From Candidatus Saccharimonadota bacterium (lineage in GTDB: Bacteria > Patescibacteriota > Saccharimonadia > Saccharimonadales > Saccharimonadaceae), in contig JAAXIO010000021.1 of NCBI GenBank assembly GCA_012270305.1, forward strand, positions 1-40,869: a stretch of 40,869 nt of DNA, written 5' to 3'. The notes beneath the pieces were generated by a model that was given only the letters and a program-made list of their open reading frames with translations, made no database searches and was not told the origin of the DNA. This document shows positions 13,859-22,408 of the stretch, one piece after another. Every line of letters starts with the position of its first letter. Within the stretch, counting starts at the first letter, position 1. The translations under genes and the position numbers were made by a program.

Positions 13859-14139
13859 CCTTCTCTATAGGTGTTCATATTTCCGAATACTGGGAACTTA
13901 CCTTTGGTGAGTTTACTAGCTACTTAGATGGGTTCAAGCTCAAATCTGAACGTGAAGCAAAGCGACAGGATGAGCTTAACCACATTTTAGCTAGCTACAT
14001 TTCAGTAGGAATAAACAACCCTAAGAAATTCCCGAAAAAGCCTCAGCTTGCAGAGGATGAAAAGAAAGCCGTTGTGTTCACTAGTGACGAAGCCTATGAG
14101 CGAGTTGCACGAATTAAATATGGGAAGAAGAAAAAATAA
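13532..14139 (+). CDS. Tail assembly chaperone, -1 frameshifted long form (gpGT-like)
   Basis: Join of 13532-13768 with 13768-14139 gives about 202 residues. The -1 frame has no start codon of its own, is open from 13756, and stops at TAA 14137-14139 one base into the tape measure start. The second domain contains WELTFGEFTSYLDGFKLKSE and a basic tail (RIKYGKKKK), as expected for a domain that contacts the tape measure. The frame relation (-1), the T_TTT_TTA site and the gene order together make programmed frameshifting very likely. Confidence 0.85.
13762..13768 (+). promoter_or_regulatory. -1 ribosomal frameshift site T_TTT_TTA
   Basis: In the chaperone reading frame the codons are GGT TTT TTA GCA, giving the canonical X_XXY_YYZ heptamer T_TTT_TTA, 91 nt before the zero-frame stop. 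Slippage continues as AGC AAA GAT into the T domain. Confidence 0.85.
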
Positions 14140-16403
14140 TGGCCGCACAAACTATACAAGAGTTACAAGTACAAATTACCGCTCAGAATAAGCAGTTTAA
14201 ATCTGCAATGCGCGATGTGTATAAAGAACTTGGCAATATTGATGCTCAGGGCAAGAAAATTGATAATTCTGTAACAAAAAGTTTTAGCAATATAGGTAAA
14301 ATGGCTAACACCGCATTAAAGGTTGGTGTAGTTGGTGCAATTGCTGCCATTACCGCAAGTATCCCATCAGCAGTTAAGCGTGTAGATACACTTAACAATT
14401 CGGCTCGCACGTTTGAGAACATGGGCTTTAAATCTGAAGATGCTAGCAAAGCAGTTAAAGAGTTAGAAAAGTCTATTACTGGTTTGCCTACACCTTTAGA
14501 TTCTGCAATACGCGGAATGACCTCATTGGCTGCAACATATGGTGATGTTAAATTAGGGCAACAAATATTTTCTGCATTAAACAATGCAATCTTAGGGTTT
14601 GGCGGTTCAGCTGCTGAAGTTGATAATGCTATTCAACAACTATCGCATATGAATTCGGACCGCCCGCTAGACGCGCAAACATTGAACTCACTAAGAACTA
14701 GTGGGTTAACCCCAGTGCTTGTTGCCATGTCAAAAGAATTTGGCATGAGCGTTAGCAAAATGAAAGAGGCATTTGGCGATGGCTCACTTACTGTTGGTGA
14801 CTTCACTAAGAAACTTACCGAAATGAATGAAAAGGGCGGTGGCGGCCTTAAGTCACTACAACAGATTGCGCGAGACTCGACTAAGGGTATTGGCACGAGC
14901 TTTGCTAATCTTCAAACTGCCATCACTCGCGCTGTAGCCAATGTCATAAAAGCATTTGGCCCTGAAAACTTTTCTGGTGCTATCAACGGAATGGCTCAAG
15001 TAGTCGATCAAATTGGCAAGAAGATAGTTGCAGAAATACCAAACATACAAGACGGCGTGAGAAAAGCCATGGGAAAAGTGTTTGAGTTTGGCGATATGCT
15101 TAAAAACGGCAACTTCGAGCAAGCAGGGAAAACCCTTGGCACTGCTATCGGTAATGGTATTACTGGAGAAATCAAAGCCATGCGAATAGGCATGGATGCT
15201 ATTAAAGGCTGGTTCGCAAGCATAAATTGGGGTGAAGTAGGTATTGCTGTTGGTACTGGCGCATTAGCGTTCGTAGCAGGTTTAGTGCTAGGGCTATTTT
15301 CTGAAGAGTCGTTGAGCCAATTCATAGGATTCATCGCAGATAACTGGTTCGCTGTAATTGTGACCGTACTGAGTATCGCGCTGGCACCTACTAGACTGAT
15401 AGGCCCCATCAGCAAAGCTTTTAGCACCATATTTAGTAAAGTGCCTTTTGGTACTCAGTTTGCAGCAGGATTTGGAAAGGTGATTACAGCCTTGAGAAAT
15501 TTCTTTGAGCCGATAAGGTCTGCATTCCATGCTGCAATTGTATCCCCTATCACATCTGGCACATCAGGCATGATCAATGTCATCATTAGCATTTTAAAAG
15601 CAGTAGTTAACGTATTTACTGCCCCATTTCGATTAGCCGTAGCTGCAGTGGCAGATTCCATAAGGATGATTCCACCTGTCGCTAGTGCCGTTGTTGGTGC
15701 GATAAAGGGGTGCTTTGCGCCAATTGTATCATGGTTTATATCGCTATTTTCTCAAGGCGTTTCGGCTGTTGTTTCTGCCTTCTCTAGGTTTAGTCAACCT
15801 GCTGCTTCAGCATGGGGAGCGATTAGAAGTGTGTTTGGCAATGTGGCAAGCTGGTTTGGTAGCGCATTCCAAAGTGGCTTTAATAGGATAACCTCTATAT
15901 TCGGTCAACTACGTTCATGGTTCGGCAACATTAACCTATTTAGTGCGGGCCAAAGTCTTATATCTGGATTTGTAAACGGCGTTAAAAGCATGATTGGTGC
16001 AGCAAAAGATGCCGCTGCAAGAGTAGTTCAGTCTGTACGTGACTTCTTCCCGTTTTCACCAGCAAAAGAAGGCCCATTCAGCGGTAGGGGCTATACAACC
16101 TACTCAGGTAAAGCATTGATGGGTGACTTCCAAAAAGGGATCACATTAGGAGCAAAAGGACTTGATGCAAGCGTATCAAAGGCCATAGGCCCTGCCAGTA
16201 AGGCTCTTAGCACTATGAGCTTGCCTAGCTATGACATGACTAGCCAAATAGACATGAAGATTAACCGCGCTTCACTATCAGACATATCTGGCCGACAAAT
16301 ACCTGTAAGAGTTGATCTTGACGGTGACACGCTGCTTAACTTCTTTGTTGACGGTGTAAATGGACGCTCATACATGACTAACAGCACTATACTGAACATT
16401 TGA
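14139..16403 (+). CDS. Tail tape measure protein
   Basis: 754 residues, the usual largest helical gene after the chaperones. The N-terminal region has the tape-measure domain (VDTLNNSARTFENMGFKSED, GLKSLQQIARDSTKGIGTSF). Hydrophobic segments around residues 365-430 (GIAVGTGALAFVAGLVLGLF; NWFAVIVTVLSIAL) could insert into the host membrane during DNA delivery. The C-terminus has the Gly/Phe repeat type LISGFVNGVKSMIGAAKDAA and FPFSPAKEGPFSGRG common to siphovirus tape measures. At about 1.5 angstrom per residue the tail would be near 110 nm; this is an estimate. Confidence 0.92.
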   Translation: MAAQTIQELQVQITAQNKQFKSAMRDVYKELGNIDAQGKKIDNSVTKSFSNIGKMANTALKVGVVGAIAAITASIPSAVKRVDTLNNSARTFENMGFKSEDASKAVKELEKSITGLPTPLDSAIRGMTSLAATYGDVKLGQQIFSALNNAILGFGGSAAEVDNAIQQLSHMNSDRPLDAQTLNSLRTSGLTPVLVAMSKEFGMSVSKMKEAFGDGSLTVGDFTKKLTEMNEKGGGGLKSLQQIARDSTKGIGTSFANLQTAITRAVANVIKAFGPENFSGAINGMAQVVDQIGKKIVAEIPNIQDGVRKAMGKVFEFGDMLKNGNFEQAGKTLGTAIGNGITGEIKAMRIGMDAIKGWFASINWGEVGIAVGTGALAFVAGLVLGLFSEESLSQFIGFIADNWFAVIVTVLSIALAPTRLIGPISKAFSTIFSKVPFGTQFAAGFGKVITALRNFFEPIRSAFHAAIVSPITSGTSGMINVIISILKAVVNVFTAPFRLAVAAVADSIRMIPPVASAVVGAIKGCFAPIVSWFISLFSQGVSAVVSAFSRFSQPAASAWGAIRSVFGNVASWFGSAFQSGFNRITSIFGQLRSWFGNINLFSAGQSLISGFVNGVKSMIGAAKDAAARVVQSVRDFFPFSPAKEGPFSGRGYTTYSGKALMGDFQKGITLGAKGLDASVSKAIGPASKALSTMSLPSYDMTSQIDMKINRASLSDISGRQIPVRVDLDGDTLLNFFVDGVNGRSYMTNSTILNI

Positions 16404-16449
16404 CATTAGCAGCAATTAGTGGTAGCATCAGTACAACAAAAGGAGTTGT

Positions 16450-16662
16450 ATGGAAATTGCAGAAATTATCATCAAAGTTGTTGCATTCATCATCTTCATT
16501 GTGGTTGCTAGTGTGTTAGTAGCGCAAGATTCTTATGAAAAAACTGTAGAGGGTAAAAAAGTTAGCGAAAAGCTAACCAATGGTAGAAAAGTTGCATTGA
16601 TTGCAGTATGGGGCTTCTTTGTTGCTATACTTACACAACTATTACTAAACCTCGTAGGTTAA
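16450..16662 (+). CDS. Small two-helix membrane protein in the tail module
   Basis: 70 residues behind AAAAGGAGTTGT. One membrane helix at 5-26 (EIIIKVVAFIIFIVVASVLV) and one at about 48-68 (VALIAVWGFFVAILTQLLLN), with a charged hairpin between. Located between tape measure and distal tail genes, not in the lysis block. Could be an injection-related or superinfection-exclusion membrane protein; no family recognised. Confidence 0.6.
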   Translation: MEIAEIIIKVVAFIIFIVVASVLVAQDSYEKTVEGKKVSEKLTNGRKVALIAVWGFFVAILTQLLLNLVG

Positions 16663-16664
16663 CT

Positions 16665-17015
16665 ATGGGCGAGTACGAGCGTATACTCAAAAAACAGCTC
16701 AAAGCTCAAGACAAACAAATCAAAGCCATACATGAAGCTGAAGCTAAGTATAAGGATGATCTACCAAAGCTCATTGAATTTTGGGAAGCTGAACTAGCTG
16801 AACGTGGCTTACTTATAAATGGTACTAAATGGCGATTTAGGCTTATTGACTTGTACTACAGATCTGGCAGGTATGATGATGCCTGGCATAAGCTTAATAT
16901 GCTGCTAATAGACCCTAGCTATAGAGAAAGAGTAAGAAAGTGGCAAATCAGAATACTCAAAAAAGAGAAAAAGGATTACACCCACATTCAGCAACTCCTA
17001 GATAATAATCAGTAA
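16665..17015 (+). CDS. Helical phage protein, unknown
   Basis: 116 residues from ATG 16665, 2 nt after the upstream stop. Entirely helical with basic N-terminus (ERILKKQLKAQDKQIKAIHE) and TPR-like helices (WRFRLIDLYYRSGRYDDAWH). No clear ribosome site, suggesting coupling to the membrane-protein gene. Function unknown. Confidence 0.55.
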   Translation: MGEYERILKKQLKAQDKQIKAIHEAEAKYKDDLPKLIEFWEAELAERGLLINGTKWRFRLIDLYYRSGRYDDAWHKLNMLLIDPSYRERVRKWQIRILKKEKKDYTHIQQLLDNNQ

Positions 17016-17018
17016 AAA

Positions 17019-17027
17019 TGCTATAAT
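17019..17027 (+). promoter_or_regulatory. Extended -10 promoter (TGCTATAAT) for the tail-tip module
   Basis: Perfect TGN-TATAAT, 13 nt before the CGCGAC hairpin; same cassette as 7121, 9628, 10106 and 24333. Confidence 0.65.
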
Positions 17028-17040
17028 ACAGCTAATAGAA

Positions 17041-17073
17041 CGCGACTCGTACCGATTGGTGCGAGTCGTTTTT
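17041..17073 (+). terminator. Hairpin with U tract after the 17019 promoter
   Basis: 11-bp stem 17043-17053/17058-17068 with one T-G pair and a 4-nt loop, followed by five T. The strongest of the cassette hairpins, starting about 9 nt after the predicted start of transcription. Confidence 0.7.
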
Positions 17074-17086
17074 AATTGGAAAACAA

Positions 17087-17461
17087 ATGGCTATATCATC
17101 AGACTTAATCTTAATAGACGGCGACTCAGTACCTAGCTGTAGGTCTTATGATGTTCGTTATGAAAAGGTGTGGAGTAGTGCTAATACAAACATGGCTGGT
17201 GATGTACGCTCTGCCCTACTGGGTGTAAACATAATCATTTCAGTAGAGTTTGGCGGCGAATTACTGCAAGCAGATATGACAGACTTATTGCCTAAACTAA
17301 GGCAAGATTACTTTGGTGTTACCTTCTATGACCCTGAAACCGATTCAGTTAAAACTGCTCAATACTACGTTGATGGCTATGAAGTGTCACTACTCAGCAA
17401 ACACAAAGGCCAATTCAACCCAATTGAAATAGAGTTTAAGCCAGTCTCTAGGAGTGCATAG
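17087..17461 (+). CDS. Distal tail-type structural protein
   Basis: 124 residues behind GGAAAAC. Beta-rich; begins MAISSDLILIDGDSVPSCRS and has EFGGELLQADMTDLLPKLRQ and the C-terminal strand pair SLLSKHKGQFNPIEIEFKPV, a pattern typical of the N-terminal domain of distal tail or baseplate ring proteins. Position between tape measure and hub supports this. The stop overlaps the GTG start of the next gene by one base. Confidence 0.6.
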   Translation: MAISSDLILIDGDSVPSCRSYDVRYEKVWSSANTNMAGDVRSALLGVNIIISVEFGGELLQADMTDLLPKLRQDYFGVTFYDPETDSVKTAQYYVDGYEVSLLSKHKGQFNPIEIEFKPVSRSA

Positions 17462-18264
17462 TGTTAACTGTTGATTCAGCTTTTAAAGATGCAATGCAAG
17501 CCCCTATCAAGAGGGTTCGTGGCTATATCGTGTTGCAAGATGGCACTGAAATACATTCTGACGGCGATTTAGTTAAGTACACCATTACAAGCACTGGTGA
17601 TTTCCTTAAAACAGCAATGAGTGAAATAAAAGCTACCTTCAACGGCAAAAAAGAACTCGAAGGTACTATGATAGATGTATTTTACGGCGTTTACTATGAC
17701 GATCAATACAACTACGTTCTTAAAGGCAAATTCAACATAACCGAAGCCATCTATAAGCAAACTAACGATACTACTGAAGTGACTGGCTATGACAATATGT
17801 TGCAGTTCACCGTACCGTACAGCCCAGTTGGTGAATACCCTTCTACAATGTACGACTACCTAACTGCTATTTGTGCTGGTGCTGGTGTGGTGCTTGAAAA
17901 CGATTCTATATTCAACGGTGCTATTGATGTACCTGAAGATTACTACAAAAACATAGAAGATTTTACCTACCGTGATGTACTCGAAGATATTTGTGAAGTA
18001 GCTGCTAGCTACGCAATTATTAACGCAAACGGCAATTTAGAACTACGACAAATAGCCGATACTGGTGAAATACTTACATTTGATAACCTACTTGAGCTAG
18101 AAACTGGCAACCAATACGGCGGGATTAACTCACTCGTACTTTCAAGGCAGCCACAAAATGATGATGTGTACGTAAAAGATGATGCTGACATTAACAGGCC
18201 TACAACAAAGAACATTTTAGACCTCAACAAGTTTAAAGTGACGTATTCAACGGAGGTAACTTAG
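17461..18264 (+). CDS. Tail hub protein, N-terminal part
   Basis: 267 residues from GTG 17461. Resembles the gp27-like tail hub: strands with KRVRGYIVLQDGTEIHSDGD, YGVYYDDQYNYVLKGKFNIT, TEVTGYDNMLQFTVPYSPVG, then FTYRDVLEDICEVAASYAII and NGNLELRQI. The expected C-terminal hub domain is absent here and appears instead about 970 residues into the next protein. The two genes are separated by one base and the second has its own strong GGAGG site, so the hub is split into two polypeptides. Confidence 0.7.
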   Translation: MLTVDSAFKDAMQAPIKRVRGYIVLQDGTEIHSDGDLVKYTITSTGDFLKTAMSEIKATFNGKKELEGTMIDVFYGVYYDDQYNYVLKGKFNITEAIYKQTNDTTEVTGYDNMLQFTVPYSPVGEYPSTMYDYLTAICAGAGVVLENDSIFNGAIDVPEDYYKNIEDFTYRDVLEDICEVAASYAIINANGNLELRQIADTGEILTFDNLLELETGNQYGGINSLVLSRQPQNDDVYVKDDADINRPTTKNILDLNKFKVTYSTEVT

Positions 18265-18265
18265 C

Positions 18266-21200
18266 ATGGCGGTCAGGTACCTAATTGCATCAGGAAACTG
18301 GTCAAATACTGCTATTTGGAGTACCTCGTACGGTGGCGCTGGAGGCGCTAGCGTTCCTGGCGCGACAGATAGTGCCCAGTTGGTTGGGCCTAGTGCCTAC
18401 ACAGTATCATTAGATAGTGATACTACAGTGGCGAATGTCACCCATAGAAACGCTACCCTGGCACTCTCATCTTACCGCCTTAGAGTAAAGGGTGCCTATC
18501 AATGTGATAATGGCCTTAATGCTGGAACTCTAAACCTCGGCTCTGGAACCCTTGAAATTGGGTTTGGCGCCACGACAAGCGCCTCTTTCCAGTTAGGCGA
18601 CTCGAATGGGAATTTAACAGTTGTTAAAGGGTCATCTACTGTAATTATGCACGCAAATGCTACTAGTGGCTCTATTTCAGTTGCCAGGCTCTTTAACCAG
18701 TCGTTCAATGACTTTATCTTGCTTATCGGAGATAGCGTACCACAAGCAAACACAGCTCAATTAATCGGCTCACCTACTTTCCGTTCACTCATTATCCAGT
18801 CGAAGAATAGTGCTGCTCACACAGTGAACTTAGATACAAATGCTCAAATAACACTTGATAAGCTAGTTGCAGTCGGCTCATCTACAAGCAATAGATTAGA
18901 TATAAATGGCGATGGCGCACAGTTCAATTTCACATCAGGTGGAACTAGCTACGGCCAATATGTTGATATGGGCAGCGCACCTATGAGCAACGGCGTCATC
19001 CAGACAGGACTTTCACAAGATGCTTACATAGGCATTAACTCTACTGGTAATTCTACATGGGTTTACCAAGACCCGCCAAAAGTAAACACACTAGTCGACA
19101 ACCTAACAGTATCACCAGCTAGCAACACTCAGTTCGATGTAGTAGGAACATGGACACAAGTTACATCAGGTCACGGTGGCGGTGGCTACAGGGTTGATAG
19201 CGAAGATGGATTCCTGACAGCTGAAGGCACATTTGATTTAGTTGATTCCTCTTTGATGGTCGAACTGCCCGCAATAGGTGAATATGCGGAACTTTACTAT
19301 GCAGACAACTTATCTATGCCACTGAATGAAGGCTATCATAAGGTAAAAATTGCTGGCTCTACGCTAACCTTTGAGTCCTCACTAAATGGCTCATCCTGGA
19401 GTACATCATACACAGAAAATTTAACGGACACACTACCTTACCGCGCTATACGACCTCGCATTGTGGCTTCTCAAAATACTGTAATAGGAACGATCAACCC
19501 TGTATTCGTAGCAGCCCCCACACTAGCAACTGGAGCAACGAGCAGTAATACAACTTCAGGTATAACCGTCACTGGAAGCGGCGTAACAGCCAACCCAGAT
19601 TCAGTTACCATAAATTCTTTTGGAGTTGTTTACTCAACCTCACCAAACCCCACAATTGCCAACAGCTCACAAACTGGCACAGGCTCAAGCTCAAGCTTCA
19701 ATAACACGCTTACAGGCCTAGCAGAAAATACTACTTACTATATACGTTCGTACGCACAGTGGAACACAAGTAACTACGCTTACGGCTCACAAGTAACACG
19801 AAAAACGCAAGGTAGACCATCAGTAGTACTAGATACACCCGCAAACGCTGGCAGTTCTTCACTTACTAAGCCTACACTAGATTTCACAGGCACAGACCCA
19901 GACACAAATACTATTACTTACCAGATTCAGTTACACACCTCTAATAGTTGGACCTCCCCACTCATTGACGTTTCATCTGCTTCTAACACTGGATTCACCA
20001 ACCGCTCAGATAGCAAAACTGACCCCTTCTATTCAGGCAACCAAATTCGCTACACGGTACAAACCGATTTAACGCGCGGTTCTACCTACTATTGGCGTGT
20101 TCGCGGTAAAGATACTAACGGCTCTAATACATGGGGCGAATGGACTACAGCACGGTCATTTACCGTTTCAGCTATTGCCCCTACTGTAACGCTAGGCACC
20201 GTATACAATGTTGGCTTTGATGATGCAGATGTTGATGCTGAAGTTACTGCAAATGGTGGCGCAACCGTTACAGAAAGGGGTGTAGTTTATAGCACTTCTA
20301 CTAACCCAACAACTAGCGACTCAAAAGTTATTACTGGCTCTGGTACTGGAACATTTACTAGCGAGATTACAGGCCTTGCAGGTACTACTACGTACTATAT
20401 TCGTGCTTATGCAATCAACTCAGCAGGAACAAGCTATAGCTCACAGGCTTCATTTACTACGGCACAAACTCCTAGCGCACCAACAGTTATTACAGGTAGT
20501 GCAGCGAACACCACTGACATTACAAGCGAGTTTAACGGTAGCCAGGTTACTCAAGACGGTACAGCAACCGTTACTGAACGCGGTATTGTATTTAGCGACA
20601 CTGAAACCACACCTGATACGACAGACCGTAAGATTGTTGCCCCTGCAGCTGGCTTAGGTACATATAACTTAGGCATGACAGGCTTAGACCCTGAAACTAC
20701 CTACTATGTTCGAGCATATGCAGTAAACTCAATTGGCACTGGCTACGGTGATGTAGTTACCTTTACTACCGCTGCCCCATATGTACCCGATGAAGGAGAT
20801 GGCTATTGGACATATGCCCCATCTGGCTCAGATGCAGTTATTGGGCGTAGCCAATCAACACCAGCCAACTCAAGTGCAAACTTAATGCTTGAAGATTTAG
20901 GCCTAGAAGCTGGCGAATCATACACGCTATATTACTCAGGCTCACAAAGCACAAACGGTGAAACCAAGATGGTATTACAGTGGTTTGACGGCGGTGTAAA
21001 AACACAGCAAGAAATAACCGCTGGTACACCACATACATTCGTATATGACACCGATAATATCCACTGGGCTATTCGTTTATTTGTAACAGGCGCAAGTGCT
21101 GAAGCAAATAACATCAATGCCATATTCAGCGATATGTACTTAGCAAAAGAGGCTTCATTTAGTGGCTATGTACCATTCATACCGTATGGCATGACTGAAG

Positions 21201-22408
21201 TTAAACTAGAAAACAATTGGATAGCTGATAAACAACGCAACGACATTATAGGAACCATGTTCGATGCAATTAAAGGACTATCGTGGACACCATTTGATAC
21301 TAAGACTGAGGGCTTAGGCTGGTTCGATATTGGGGATAGGTTCACTATTCAAGATAGTAGCAGCAATGAGTACTCGGTAGTGCTTTGGAACAGTAAACTA
21401 ATAGTTGACGGTTCGATACAAGAAACCCTATTCACCGATGCCCCAGACCTAACAGAAACGAACTATAGCAAGGCTGGCAAACTCAATGGCCTTTGGAAGC
21501 GTACCCAAATAGAAGTAGATAAAAACAAGCAAGAAATTGAATCACTTGTTGAAGCAATCTACGACTATGACGGCGTAATAAACACACAGTTTAGTGAAGT
21601 ATTCCAGGATGTAGACCAGGTACGAACTACCGTACAAGGCTCTGGTGGTGTAAACCTCATTAAGAACTCAGTAATGTATGCCCGCGATATTGATAACGTA
21701 CCTGAAAACTGGACGGTAACAGGCAGCGGTACGCTCAACATTCAGGCCTCTACAGAAAGTAAGACTGCTGGTGCGGTTGCAGGAAATGCTTTTACCCTAA
21801 GTGATAAAACGGTAAATCAAACTATAACCGTTCGCAAAGATGTAGATTTTATTGCAGAAGATGACAAAACCTACTACTCAATATCAGCAAAGGTTAAAAA
21901 GAACACCGTGGGTGCAGCATACATAAAGCTCACAAACCGTAACGAAGTTCTTACAATCGACTTACCCGACCAAACATCTTACTACTGGGATACGGTAAAA
22001 ATCGAAGAAATTTTGCCAAAAGATGATTACTACGATATTGAAATATCTTCGGACGATGATGCAGATTTGCAGGTTACTGACTTAATATTTGCACCAGGGA
22101 AAACCAAACGCGAATGGACTCAATCCAACGGCGAAGTGATGAACTCTAGCGTATCGGTTACTGAAGATGGCATGACGATTCGCTCACCACAATTTCAAAA
22201 CAACTTCACGAAAATTGACGCGCTGGGTATTGAGGTTCATAGCAAAGAAGCTGGTGGAGATAGAGTATTTGGCTTTAATGGCGATGAAACGAATGTGTCG
22301 AAAATAAAAGTTGATAAGCAAGTAAGCATGGCCCCACTACGCACCGTACCGATTGATTACGGAACATATAAAGGCTGGGCGTTCACGCTATCGCAGGAGG
22401 ATTCATAA
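18266..22408 (+). CDS. Large tail-tip adhesin with Fn3-like repeats and embedded hub C-terminal domain
   Basis: 1380 residues, ATG 18266 behind GGAGGTAAC. Residues 1-260: repetitive beta-rich domain (SGNWSNTAIWSTSYGGAGGA, many short Thr/Ser strands). Residues about 270-410: lectin-like sandwich. Residues about 415-845: four Fn3-like domains, three ending in the shared TTYYIRAYA-type strand (near 487, 705, 808). Residues about 850-960: another carbohydrate-binding-like sandwich. Residues about 975-1115: hub C-terminal domain (NNWIADKQRNDIIGTMFDAI, TEGLGWFDIGDRFTI). Residues 1130-1290: further binding module, then tail. The Thr/Ser-rich modules suggest attachment to host surface glycans. Function by domain texture and position; binding target unknown. 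Confidence 0.75.
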   Translation: MAVRYLIASGNWSNTAIWSTSYGGAGGASVPGATDSAQLVGPSAYTVSLDSDTTVANVTHRNATLALSSYRLRVKGAYQCDNGLNAGTLNLGSGTLEIGFGATTSASFQLGDSNGNLTVVKGSSTVIMHANATSGSISVARLFNQSFNDFILLIGDSVPQANTAQLIGSPTFRSLIIQSKNSAAHTVNLDTNAQITLDKLVAVGSSTSNRLDINGDGAQFNFTSGGTSYGQYVDMGSAPMSNGVIQTGLSQDAYIGINSTGNSTWVYQDPPKVNTLVDNLTVSPASNTQFDVVGTWTQVTSGHGGGGYRVDSEDGFLTAEGTFDLVDSSLMVELPAIGEYAELYYADNLSMPLNEGYHKVKIAGSTLTFESSLNGSSWSTSYTENLTDTLPYRAIRPRIVASQNTVIGTINPVFVAAPTLATGATSSNTTSGITVTGSGVTANPDSVTINSFGVVYSTSPNPTIANSSQTGTGSSSSFNNTLTGLAENTTYYIRSYAQWNTSNYAYGSQVTRKTQGRPSVVLDTPANAGSSSLTKPTLDFTGTDPDTNTITYQIQLHTSNSWTSPLIDVSSASNTGFTNRSDSKTDPFYSGNQIRYTVQTDLTRGSTYYWRVRGKDTNGSNTWGEWTTARSFTVSAIAPTVTLGTVYNVGFDDADVDAEVTANGGATVTERGVVYSTSTNPTTSDSKVITGSGTGTFTSEITGLAGTTTYYIRAYAINSAGTSYSSQASFTTAQTPSAPTVITGSAANTTDITSEFNGSQVTQDGTATVTERGIVFSDTETTPDTTDRKIVAPAAGLGTYNLGMTGLDPETTYYVRAYAVNSIGTGYGDVVTFTTAAPYVPDEGDGYWTYAPSGSDAVIGRSQSTPANSSANLMLEDLGLEAGESYTLYYSGSQSTNGETKMVLQWFDGGVKTQQEITAGTPHTFVYDTDNIHWAIRLFVTGASAEANNINAIFSDMYLAKEASFSGYVPFIPYGMTEVKLENNWIADKQRNDIIGTMFDAIKGLSWTPFDTKTEGLGWFDIGDRFTIQDSSSNEYSVVLWNSKLIVDGSIQETLFTDAPDLTETNYSKAGKLNGLWKRTQIEVDKNKQEIESLVEAIYDYDGVINTQFSEVFQDVDQVRTTVQGSGGVNLIKNSVMYARDIDNVPENWTVTGSGTLNIQASTESKTAGAVAGNAFTLSDKTVNQTITVRKDVDFIAEDDKTYYSISAKVKKNTVGAAYIKLTNRNEVLTIDLPDQTSYYWDTVKIEEILPKDDYYDIEISSDDDADLQVTDLIFAPGKTKREWTQSNGEVMNSSVSVTEDGMTIRSPQFQNNFTKIDALGIEVHSKEAGGDRVFGFNGDETNVSKIKVDKQVSMAPLRTVPIDYGTYKGWAFTLSQEDS

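Noticed and set aside
18255-18275. Possible +1 frameshift (ACT TAG C ATG) joining the hub N-terminal gene with the adhesin
   Set aside because: A +1 slip would fuse the frames, but a strong GGAGG with good spacing to ATG 18266 makes separate initiation the simpler reading, and no slippery codon pair is present.
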